Of a stretch of DNA of 64,000 nucleotides, positions 19,162-27,800 are shown piece by piece; the stretch's first letter is position 1; every line of letters begins with the position of its first letter. The stretch is from Deltaproteobacteria bacterium (GTDB lineage Bacteria; Myxococcota_C; UBA6777). The notes beneath the pieces were generated by a model. It saw only the letters and a program-made list of their open reading frames with translations. It ran no database searches and was not told the origin of the DNA. The stretch spans positions 1 through 64,000 of the forward strand of contig PCBK01000073.1 of NCBI GenBank assembly GCA_002731275.1. Direction: 5' to 3'. Position numbers and translations under genes: made by a program.

Positions 19162-19443
19162 ATGTCTGGTAAGCAATCCAAAGAAAACGAACAGATCGTC
19201 GGTCTTATCAAGTCCTTCTCCTGGCCACAATCACTCAAGGGCAAGTGTCGCTGGTACTTCGAAGGCCGCGATGGCAGGTTGCCTTACGTGATGGTGTCAG
19301 AAGATGGGGCGATGATGTTGCGCAGCGGAGACGCGGCGATCGTACAATCACCACAGTGTTCCTTTTCCATCGTTGATCGTGCGTTGGCTGAACGTATTGA
19401 AGGGCTGGATCATCGATGGGTGCGTTTTTGGAATCGCATGTGA
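19162..19443 (+). CDS. Small hypothetical protein
   Basis: 93 residues, not recognised. A clear GAGG ribosome site precedes the ATG, and the gap from the preceding gene is only 8 bases, so co-translation is likely. The protein has no signal peptide or membrane segment. It contains a compact beta-like core (CRWYFEGRDGRLPYVMVSEDG) and two cysteines. It converges on pnp, whose stop is 20 bases away. Confidence 0.6.
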   Translation: MSGKQSKENEQIVGLIKSFSWPQSLKGKCRWYFEGRDGRLPYVMVSEDGAMMLRSGDAAIVQSPQCSFSIVDRALAERIEGLDHRWVRFWNRM

Positions 19444-19462
19444 ATGTCTTTGAGAGGCTGTC

Positions 19463-21511
19463 TCAGGGGATGTAGTTGAGCGCGTCTGTGTGGGGATATT
19501 CTTCTTTAGAGGGCATGCGAAAGGTCAATTGGCCTTGGGGATCGACTCCCGTTGGGATGACCATGATCTCTGCACCCACTTGGAGGTTTGTGTCTTCGCA
19601 GCCCTGAATGGTTCCGATGTGACTTCCGATGCGAAATGAGATGTTCTCTTGTTCGACGCTGAAGACGAGACCGAGGTAAGGTTTGTCTTTGTGAAGGTCG
19701 AGGGTAAGCGCCTTGAGTTGGCTTCGGACGACACGGATGAGGGGTTTTTGTTTTGTCCTGAGCTCTGCCTGTCCATTGCGTTCGATACGAAGTCTGATGG
19801 GCAGGAGGGCTTCGAGTGCTTTGATGTTGCTCCCACCTGGACCGATGACTCTGCCGATCTGTGAGCGTTTGACCTGAAATTGTAGTTGGTGTTCAGCTTG
19901 TTCTGGTTGGACTTCCCGCACACGTGGTGTGGGGAGGCATTCATCCATCTTTGTGAGCAAAGTGTCGAGTCCTGCACGTGCTCGTTCGAGGGCTTGTTGT
20001 AAGAGTGGGATAGGGAGCCCGTGGCACTTCAGGTCGAGCTGTAGCGCTGTGAATCCGCCTTTGTGTCCTGTGACTTTCAGATCCATATCACCGTAAAAAT
20101 CTTCGAGTTCACAGATGTCCGTGAGGAAGAGTGTTTGTTCATCGTCCTGGATCATACCGACGGAGACGCCGGCGATGTGTTGATCGAGGGGGAGGCCTGC
20201 GTCCATCATCGCGAGGCTCGCGCCACAGACCGTCGCCATAGAGGAAGAGCCATCAGAGGAGGTGATGTCCGAGGCGATCCTGAGTGTGTATTGTGCCAAA
20301 AAGCGTTTGGGGAGCGCGTGTAAGAGCGCCTTTCTCGCGAGGTGTCCGTGACCATGTTCGCGAAATCCCGTCGCCTGGAAGGGGTTGGCGTTGTTGACCG
20401 CGAATCCAGGGAAGTTGTAGTGGACGATCAGAGCTTGGCTGTAACGTCCCTGGAGGCTTTGGTGCTCTTGTGAGAGTTTGGCATCCGCGACGACTGCGGT
20501 GACAAGCGCCTGTGTGAGTCCTCTCGCGAAGAACGCAGAGCCTTGTGCCATAGGGAGCATCGTGGTCTCGGCATCCAACGCTCGAAGTTGATCTGCCGCG
20601 CGACCGTCAAGGCGACCATGATCAAGCGTTTGTCGGCGGACAAAGTGCTTGAGTTCGTCCTGGAAGTGCTCTTCGTCGAGTATCGGATCGTCCTCTTTGA
20701 GAGCGTTGTACAATGTGTGACTCTCTTTATAAAACGATCGTTTATCGTACTGTCCCCAATTGTCCATGTGCGCTTGGAGGGCGTCAAAGAGCGAGGTCTT
20801 CGTCGCAGGAAGGGGGGCTTGAGAAGAGGGGGAGGTGAGGTCTCGCTGGAGTTGTGTAAGCAACGGCGTGAGCGCTTCTTGTGCGAACGTACATGATTCG
20901 ATGATTTGCTGTGTGGAGTGGTTGGCGAGGGGGCCATCGAGCATCGTCACACCGTGCTCACTCATGGCGACAAAGAGACCTTGATCTGTAGGCAATTGAT
21001 GACCTGAGAAGGAAGGTTTGTCGAACGTGCATCCTTTTGATGGATGATGAAAGACGCGACATCCTGCGACGAGTGTGTCGACGGGAAGAGGTGAGATGTA
21101 GAGTGTGAGGCCCGCTGCGAGGAGGGCTAGAGCTTCGATGTCAGAGGTGGGATCGGCGCTATAGATGATAATGTGGAGATGGGGATCGCCTTCGTAATGG
21201 CTTGGGAAGGCTGGACGAATGGCACGTGCGATCATGCGTCCGATCAGGATCTCGTGTTCACTTGGACGCGCCTCACGACGAAAGTAATTGCCTGGGATCA
21301 GATCGGCCGCTGATAAACGCTCTCGATACTCAACGGAGAGAGTATTCTGTCCTTTTTTCATGGGCTTATATGGGATCGTCAGCGTCGATAAGATCATGCT
21401 TTTTTTGTGACGGAGAACAAGCGAGGTGTCTGCTTGGGGTGCAAGCCTACCAGTCTCTATACTGATCTCTTGTGTGGCGAGATGTACCTGAATGTGTTGG
21501 GAAATGTCCAT
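19463..21511 (-). CDS. pnp: Polyribonucleotide nucleotidyltransferase (PNPase)
   Basis: 682 residues, the usual PNPase length. Two RNase PH-like domains come first. The second carries DGSSSMATVCGASLAMMDAG and the metal-binding stretch FYGDMDLKVTGHKGG. A KH domain follows (GRVIGPGGSNIKALE from 553), then an S1 domain (about 611-670). The enzyme degrades RNA 3' to 5' by phosphorolysis and acts in mRNA turnover and small-RNA stability in the cytoplasm. The sequence is noticeably divergent around the first RNase PH domain. It is read divergently from the candidate noncoding RNA that begins about 200 bases upstream, an interesting pairing because PNPase commonly handles structured RNAs. Confidence 0.93.
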   Translation of the reverse strand: MDISQHIQVHLATQEISIETGRLAPQADTSLVLRHKKSMILSTLTIPYKPMKKGQNTLSVEYRERLSAADLIPGNYFRREARPSEHEILIGRMIARAIRPAFPSHYEGDPHLHIIIYSADPTSDIEALALLAAGLTLYISPLPVDTLVAGCRVFHHPSKGCTFDKPSFSGHQLPTDQGLFVAMSEHGVTMLDGPLANHSTQQIIESCTFAQEALTPLLTQLQRDLTSPSSQAPLPATKTSLFDALQAHMDNWGQYDKRSFYKESHTLYNALKEDDPILDEEHFQDELKHFVRRQTLDHGRLDGRAADQLRALDAETTMLPMAQGSAFFARGLTQALVTAVVADAKLSQEHQSLQGRYSQALIVHYNFPGFAVNNANPFQATGFREHGHGHLARKALLHALPKRFLAQYTLRIASDITSSDGSSSMATVCGASLAMMDAGLPLDQHIAGVSVGMIQDDEQTLFLTDICELEDFYGDMDLKVTGHKGGFTALQLDLKCHGLPIPLLQQALERARAGLDTLLTKMDECLPTPRVREVQPEQAEHQLQFQVKRSQIGRVIGPGGSNIKALEALLPIRLRIERNGQAELRTKQKPLIRVVRSQLKALTLDLHKDKPYLGLVFSVEQENISFRIGSHIGTIQGCEDTNLQVGAEIMVIPTGVDPQGQLTFRMPSKEEYPHTDALNYIP

Positions 21512-21742
21512 GACGCGGGCCTTTCTATTGCTTCGTAACTTAGCGGAGAGCAGATGTGTTCTTATCTATGAGCAACAAGCACAAGAGGCAAGCTCTTTTT
21601 GGCGTGGATGATAGCCGTGACGTTTCGTCTCACGTGCGTCACATGTGGTCTTTGTGCAAATATACGGTGTCTTTTTTCTTTATATAAATAAGTTGCTTAT
21701 CGGATTCGTTCTGCTGTGTGACGATGGTGTGACGATGTATTC
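21512..21742. other. Region between pnp and the candidate RNA
   Basis: No gene is seen. The region contains an inverted repeat GTGACG (21617-21622) / CGTCAC (21637-21642), an AT-rich stretch with a TATAAA hexamer at 21683-21688, and an 11-bp direct tandem repeat GTGTGACGATG at 21716-21726 and 21727-21737. These are candidates for divergent promoter and operator elements serving pnp and the RNA. I cannot name a good -35 partner. Confidence 0.35.
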
Positions 21743-22190
21743 TTACAACAAAACCATAGTCTGTTTCAAAGCGAACCAAGAAACAGCCCATACGAAAACA
21801 AGCATCCATTGAGACATGCAACAGCTCAATCATTTCGATAAACGATGCTTGAGAAGATCTGACACGATCTTCGGCCCTGATGGTCCCCGAGAAAACCATC
21901 AAGGGTGATACAAAACGCACCAGGGAGACCTGGTGATAGAGGTCCATATCCGGCAACAGGAGGTTATCATGAACACCAAAAAGCAACGAAGTAAACGGGA
22001 GTGATCCTGTGAAATACAGTCTCAACAAACTGTATTTCAATGACCTCCTACGTTGTAAAGTGGATGGGACGTCTCGTTTGGGAGTGGCTTGAGAAACCAC
22101 GTTGAGCAAACGATATCATACGTTTCATAGTTCTCGGTACAGACAACCCCAACCAGAGCTCCTGGTTGGGGTTGGTTGTGTCGTTTTTTT
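21743..22190 (+). ncRNA. Candidate large structured noncoding RNA with terminator
   Basis: About 450 bases without a believable gene but with a consistent, non-clashing set of helices. P1: 21743-49/22052-58 closes a multibranch domain. P2: 21761-67/21780-86. P3: 21799-806/21844-851, containing P3a 21808-13/21825-30. P4: 21853-59/21866-72. P5: 21875-84/21895-905 with one bulge. P6: 21918-24/21929-35 with a GAGA tetraloop. P7: 21958-67/22040-49, flush with the 11-bp P8 22010-20/22029-39. P9: 22075-80/22107-12 with inner 22084-87/22097-100. Two loop pairings fit: P5 loop 21887-93 with 22131-37, and P8 loop 22021-26 with 22101-06. An intrinsic terminator follows. No gene lies downstream on this strand, so a trans-acting RNA is more likely than a leader. 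It matches no class I know (not RNase P, tmRNA, 6S or SRP RNA by motif). The 5' end is undetermined. Confidence 0.7.
22144..22190 (+). terminator. Strong intrinsic terminator of the candidate RNA
   Basis: A perfect 13-bp stem, CAACCCCAACCAG (22144-22156) with CTGGTTGGGGTTG (22162-22174), and a 5-base loop. A T7 run lies at 22184-22190. The T-run is on the plus-strand side only, so it ends rightward transcription and is not the terminator of the minus-strand gene that stops at 22208. Confidence 0.85.
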
Positions 22191-22207
22191 GTTCTCCCCA
22201 CAGCTCT

Positions 22208-23281
22208 TCACTTCTTTTTCTTCTCATCTTTATCATCTTGTTCCAAGACAATCTGTTGTGAGCGGTACATGTGCACAAGCGCTTCTTGTTTGGAAGGTGC
22301 GATCGCCGCAGACGTGATCAACGACGTGACACCTGCGAGCAGCAACGCGCCCCCTGTGATCCACGACGCGAGGGCGGCCTGTCTCCACTGACGACCTTCA
22401 ACAGGGCTGTACTTCTTTTGTTCATCTTGGATCACCCAGGCATCTGATTCGAGATGAAGCCCAACACCAGCCACACCACAGACGACACCCAGCCCAACCC
22501 CGATCCAACCTGCGATGTGAAGACGTTGGCTGACCAGCGCCCTTTGTCGGCGCTCTCGTTGCCATCTGTCGTACATGTTTTGTGCCTTAAATAGGCGTAG
22601 CGCTTGTGTTTTGAACGTTTTCTTCATGGTGAGCTGCATCTTGCGGATCTCTTTCAGGCGCTTGGTCGCCTCCTGATCTTGTTTGGAGAGCTTCACACGA
22701 CGTCGTCGCTTCCACCCTTTGATGAGTCTTTTGAGCCGAAAAACGCGCAGCTTTACGATGGAGAGTCTATTGCGCAGGATCCCCTCCTGACTGAGTGTGT
22801 TGACGAGGGCGAGGGCTTCTTTGGTTTTGAGTCGCTTGCTCAATGAGCGAAAGAGTTTGTTGTACTGTTCTAGGTGAAACAGCCCCTTCGTGAAGTGTGT
22901 CTGTGTGCGTTGGAGTTGTCGCAGATCGTGTTGGATTTCTTGTTTGTCATGATACGCTTCGAGCGCTCGGGAGGGGGGCAGCGCTCCTTTGTTCATAAAG
23001 TATTTGTAACGGAGCAGGTGATACCACAGCACGGCGTTGTCAAAGGAGGGGACACCTGGATGGGGGCCGTAGGTCTTGAGCAGATCTTCGGCCTGGACGA
23101 GTTGCCGTCTCATACTATCAAATCGCCTCGTCGCGAAGTCTTGGCGAGCTTTGCTGAGCAAGCGATTCATCTTGATCACGAAGGAGCGGTCAATGGGTCG
23201 TTTGGCCTGTGACAAGGAAGGCTGGAGTGTCAACACAAACACAACAACCACAAAGAAGCGACAACACTGAAACACAAACAT
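22208..23281 (-). CDS. Hypothetical exported protein with coiled coil and two membrane helices
   Basis: 357 residues, not recognised. An N-terminal signal peptide (FFVVVVFVLTLQPSLSQA) is followed by about 210 residues that are helical and highly charged, rich in Arg/Lys/Leu, and probably coiled coil. Two hydrophobic segments near 250-270 and 305-330 and a Lys/Asp-rich tail end the protein. It lies 144 bases downstream of a Ser/Thr kinase gene on the same strand and may be the last gene of that operon. Proteins of this layout are common next to kinases in this type of genome, but no role is known. Confidence 0.75.
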   Translation of the reverse strand: MFVFQCCRFFVVVVFVLTLQPSLSQAKRPIDRSFVIKMNRLLSKARQDFATRRFDSMRRQLVQAEDLLKTYGPHPGVPSFDNAVLWYHLLRYKYFMNKGALPPSRALEAYHDKQEIQHDLRQLQRTQTHFTKGLFHLEQYNKLFRSLSKRLKTKEALALVNTLSQEGILRNRLSIVKLRVFRLKRLIKGWKRRRRVKLSKQDQEATKRLKEIRKMQLTMKKTFKTQALRLFKAQNMYDRWQRERRQRALVSQRLHIAGWIGVGLGVVCGVAGVGLHLESDAWVIQDEQKKYSPVEGRQWRQAALASWITGGALLLAGVTSLITSAAIAPSKQEALVHMYRSQQIVLEQDDKDEKKKK

Positions 23282-23425
23282 ACTTCTCTCTTTGGTTTAA
23301 GGCCGCCGGATGGAAAAAAGGAAACGGAAAACGAGACGAACACAAAGGGCAGCCTAAAGCCGTTGGATGACAAAAGGGTACGGCCTTACAAAAAACAAAC
23401 TATACCACATCTCCACAGGAACAGC

Positions 23426-24856
23426 TCAAGGCAGTGTGTCTTCGAGACCTGGTCGTCGGACTTGCGGGAAGCGACGGCGAATCGTGCGTCTTCTCTTGAG
23501 AGGTCTGTTTCGTCGTTTGACGGGAGGAGTGTATCGTTTGGTGACGATCTTGCGGCGCTGTGAAGGAGACACTGTTCGTGCTGAGGGGCGTTTCTGTGGA
23601 GGGGGTGTGATGGCTTTGGGTTGTTGTTCCTTTTTGGTCTGGCGCTTTGTCGGTGGGGTCTTTTGTGTCGCGTTGTGTTGTGGTTGTCGTGAGAGAAAAG
23701 ACCACACCCCAAGCAAAACACCGATGATCAACACACCGAACACGACAACATATAGAGGACGCGTTCGGGGGGCAGATGGTGTTTGTGTGGTTGGAGTCTC
23801 GTGGATTGGTTGTGAAGAGGTGACGCGGGCAGGAGGCTCTTCTTCTTTGTCTTCTTCGTGTGGTGTGTTTTTGTCTTCTTTGTCGAACTGGACAAGAGGA
23901 GAGTAAATCTGGAAGACTGGCGGGACCTGTGTTTGCCGCGCATCATCCCGCGCTTGCGAGAAGATCTCACCTGTCGGTAAACCATAATGTGGCAAGGCTT
24001 TGTGAGCGTCTGTGGCGTCCTCGAAGCGATCTTCTGGATCTTTCTCTGTGATCTCTTCGGCCCAATCGTTGATCGCCTCAGCGAGCGCCCTGTCAACATC
24101 TTCAAAGCGTTCCTGTAAGACGTCGACGAGATCGGGCATTGGATTGTGCAGGTGTTGGAACATCAACTGATGAGGTGTGCCGATGAAGGGCAACTCTCCT
24201 GCGAGTAATTCATATGCGAGAATACCGATCTGATAGAGGTCTGTGCGTTCATCGATATCGTCTCCACGCCACATCTCCGGTGGCATGTAGCCGGGGGAAC
24301 CGAGGACCGTTCCTGTTTGTGTTTCGACGGTCAAACTCGTCAGATCCAGCTCGGAAAACCAACGAGCGATCCCAAAGTCGATGATCTTCAGTTGGAGCGG
24401 TTTGGTCTCAGGTAAACACAGAATGTTGGAGGGCTTAAGATCCCTGTGGACGAGCTTCTCTTGGTGGACAGCTTGTAAGCCCAGCAAGAGCTCGCGCAAG
24501 ATATGAAGGAGCGATTCGACGGAGGGATTGTGTTGCTCGGCGTATTCTTTGAGGGTGATACAGTGGGGGAGCAGCTCCATAGTGTAGTAGACACCGAGCT
24601 GTTCGTCTCGGCCTGCGTCGAACAGGCGGATAATCCGCGAATCATTGACGAGGCGGAGAGCGTTGATCTCGCGCTGCATCCGCTTCTCTAATTCTTTGAT
24701 ATGTGTCGCGTCTTCAGGGAATTTGAGCAGCTTGAGCGCGACGAGGTCTTCTTGTTGTGTGTCGTAGGCTTCAAAGACGTTGCCCATCCCACCTTTCCCT
24801 ACAAGTTGACGAAGCTGGTAACGTCCTGCGACGGTCTGGTTGCGCACATCTGTCAT
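23426..24856 (-). CDS. Membrane-anchored Ser/Thr protein kinase
   Basis: 476 residues. The start ATG overlaps the stop of the upstream regulator gene (ATGA); a longer frame inside that gene is rejected. The kinase domain covers about 12-290: GKGGMGNV 20-27, Lys42, HRDLKPSN from 137, DFG 160-162 and PPE 192-194, all needed residues being present. A Pro/Glu linker leads to one transmembrane helix (about 368-388). A strongly basic extracytoplasmic tail of about 85 residues follows, rich in Arg/Lys/Pro (KRRNRPLKRRRTIRRR), which might bind wall polymers or nucleic acid outside the cell. Coupling to the BTAD/AAA/TPR regulator suggests that the kinase and regulator work together. Confidence 0.88.
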   Translation of the reverse strand: MTDVRNQTVAGRYQLRQLVGKGGMGNVFEAYDTQQEDLVALKLLKFPEDATHIKELEKRMQREINALRLVNDSRIIRLFDAGRDEQLGVYYTMELLPHCITLKEYAEQHNPSVESLLHILRELLLGLQAVHQEKLVHRDLKPSNILCLPETKPLQLKIIDFGIARWFSELDLTSLTVETQTGTVLGSPGYMPPEMWRGDDIDERTDLYQIGILAYELLAGELPFIGTPHQLMFQHLHNPMPDLVDVLQERFEDVDRALAEAINDWAEEITEKDPEDRFEDATDAHKALPHYGLPTGEIFSQARDDARQTQVPPVFQIYSPLVQFDKEDKNTPHEEDKEEEPPARVTSSQPIHETPTTQTPSAPRTRPLYVVVFGVLIIGVLLGVWSFLSRQPQHNATQKTPPTKRQTKKEQQPKAITPPPQKRPSARTVSPSQRRKIVTKRYTPPVKRRNRPLKRRRTIRRRFPQVRRPGLEDTLP

Positions 24857-27800
24857 GACAGCTCTTGTCTCTTCTCTTTTGGGAGGAGTTTTTTGGCCCG
24901 CTTGAGCAGTGAACGAGACTTTGGTGCTCTCATTTGCTTGGGAAGTGCGGGCAAATCGAGTGGTGTCGTCTGGAGCAGGGTGTGGACAAAGTGATAGGGG
25001 AGCGTGGAGGGGGGTGTGTACTTTGTGCCCGACATGGTGATCTGTTCGAGCGCTGTCTGAGCGTCTTGGGGACGATTGAGGGCTGTGTAGATGTGCCTCA
25101 TCGTGTCGTATTGTAGCAGCCTCTCTGTCGGCGTTGCGTCGGAGAAGGTGTGTTCGAGTGAAGTGATGATCTCGTCTGTATCGGGTGTTGGGGTAGAGGT
25201 CATGGCAAGCTCTGCCTGGAGACATGCTGTCCAGAGGGAGAGGTCACGTGCCTGGAGAGATGTTGTGTTGAGCTTGATGCACTCGGACAATGGTGTATTG
25301 GGATCAGGCAAGCCTTGTCTGTGTCGACGCCAGGCCTGGATGTAGAGCCCTTCTGCTTGTTGGTAAAACAGGCCGTGTTCTGTACACAGTATCTGCGCGA
25401 GTGAAAAGAACGCGTCGAAGTCGTCATCGAGCTGTTGTCGGGCTTGGAGAGAGAGCATTTCGTTGAGCGCATCGACGACGAGGTCGGGGGATTTGAGGTC
25501 GAGTCCCATGGAGAGTTTGTAGGCGAAGCAGGTGTAAGCCTGTGGGAGGGCACCGAGCTGACAGTAAAGTTGTCCGATATTTCCGGCGGCTTTGCAGATC
25601 CCTGGGATGCTGAATTGGCGTGTCGCGAGGGCGAAGTGTTGTTGAAGAAAGTCGAGGGCGCGTTCGACATTGCCCATCCAAACGTGCCACTTACTGAGAT
25701 GTTCGAGTCCACGGCGCAGGCGAGCTTCTTCACCAGCTTCATCGAGCCACATCATCTGCTCTTCAAAGTACTGAAGGGCTTCGATGTACTTATCTTGCTC
25801 GTTGGCAAAGAAGCCGGAGGAGCCCATAATCCGACTGATCGTGAATTGACTTTCGTCACCAAAGGACAGCTGCTCTTCTTCGTGCAGGAGCTGTTCTTCT
25901 TCGTCGATGGCGAGCTGAAGGGTCTTTTCAAACGTCTCCAGTGCGCGCTCAAAGGCACCTTGTTGGATGTAGATGCTGCCGAGCGCGGCGTAGCCTTCTG
26001 AGAGATAGCGGTTGTTGCTGAGTTGTTGCGCGAGGTCGATCTTCTGTTGGCTGTATTGGAGCGCGCTGTCGAACAGACCTTCTTGTCGGTCACTTTTGAT
26101 CAGGCTGTTGAGCACCTGGATCTCCAGATCGTGAAGGTCTTTGCTTTGGGCAAAGTGTAGAGCTTTTCGCAGCCAACGGCGGGCGGAGCTGTGTTCTCCT
26201 TGGCGTCTGTACAGGCGACCATTGGCGAGTGTGCTCAAGAGGATATGTTCATCATCTCGCAGTGAGCGGGCTTGTGAGGCGTATTCTTTGAGTAGGGGTT
26301 GGGCAAGTGTGAATTGTCGCTGTGCCATGTAGATCTCTGCCAGATCCTTGTAAAAGGGCAGCGCGGCTGTGGTCCCTTTGCAAATGAATAGACCTCGCTT
26401 AAGCCATTGGATCGCCTCTTCGTAGGCTTTTTGTGTGCGGGCTGTGTCGATCACGAGCTGGAGGTAGGTGCGCTCTTTCTCTGTGTCACCGGCATAGCGC
26501 CAATGGTGTGCGAGTTGTGTGGGATGCCCTTTGGTTTGTTCGAGGGCGAGGGCGATACGTTTGTGGAGAAGTTGCTTTCGTACAGGGCTGATCTGTTCAC
26601 GTAAGGTGTGTTGAAGCAGGATGTGGCGGAATCCGTAGGTCCTGTTGGAGGGTTGTCCGTGGGATAGGAGCAGATGTTTTTGAAGCCCACGCTCGACAGC
26701 GCGCATGACATCTTCTTCGCTGAGCTGACTTGCGCGCTGAAGCTGTGTGAAGTGAACGGGGTGTGCAAAGAGGGCGATACATTCGATACATTGTCGGTGG
26801 GCTTGTGGGAATGTATCGAGCGCTTGTTGGAGTACGGACTGGATTTTTTCGGAGACAGGGACAAAGTCATTGGGTTGGGAGGGGTCCCATTGTTCGAGGT
26901 ATTCTTGTGTGTAGAGCGCGTTGCCTTTGGTGTAGGTGAGGATCTTGTCACAGAGCGCTGTGTGTTCATCTTGTTGGAGGGCTGGAAAGGATGACTGGAG
27001 CGCAGGGAGCAGGTCATCTTGTGTGAGTGGTGGGAGCTTGATGAGTTGAATCTGTTCGTCTGTGCGGGACTTTTGTTTGATATTTTGCAACAAGGGGTGG
27101 GTGTCTTCGTCTCTCATGCACCCGATGAGCAGGCTTCCATGTGGTTGATTGGCGGGGTGATTGAGCAGGAAGTCGAACAATTCGAGGCTGGCTTCATCGG
27201 CCCAGTGGAGGTCATCGAGAAAGATCACGATGGGGCGACCTTCTTTTGAGGTCAGGAGTGTGGAGAGGGCGGTGAAGAAGCGGTAGGTGTCTTCTGGTGT
27301 GTGTGGGAGGGGTTGAGGTGGCTGATCGACGTGTTGCATTCCCCATTGTGGGAAGAGTCGGATGACTTGTTCGAGGACAAATGAGTGGGAGGTGCCCGTC
27401 TGTACAAGAAGATCATCGAGTAAGGGACGTAGCAATCGGCTCCAGACCATGTAGGGAAGCTGTTGGTCACCTGGTTGGCAACGCTCTTCGAGCAGGTCGG
27501 GTGAGTGATGTGTCGTGAACTCTCGAACCAGCGCGGTCTTGCCGTTGCCTGATTCCGCTTCGATCAGGACACAGTGGTGTTGTCCTTGCTGTGTTTGTTG
27601 CCAGCGTTCGAGGAGTTGTTGTTGTTGCGTTGCGCGGCCGAGGAGTGTCGTTGTTGGCGTGGCTGCCTGTGTCTTGGGTTGTGTCGTGCCGAGGAATGAG
27701 GTGTAAGTGGGGCTGAAGTCACCTTCGAGCACTTGTTGATAGAGTTCTTCTGTTTCGTCGGTCAGCTCGATGTCGAGTTGTTCTTGTCTGAGTTGTTTGC

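Noticed and set aside
21970-22005. Eleven-residue plus-strand mini-ORF after a perfect AGGAGG
   Set aside because: The AGGAGG is one strand of helix P7 (paired with 22040-22049), so it is probably structural. A translated peptide cannot be excluded.
21639-22109. 156-codon minus-strand open frame across the candidate RNA
   Set aside because: No ribosome site, no recognisable motif, atypical composition; the dense helices and plus-strand terminator explain the region better.
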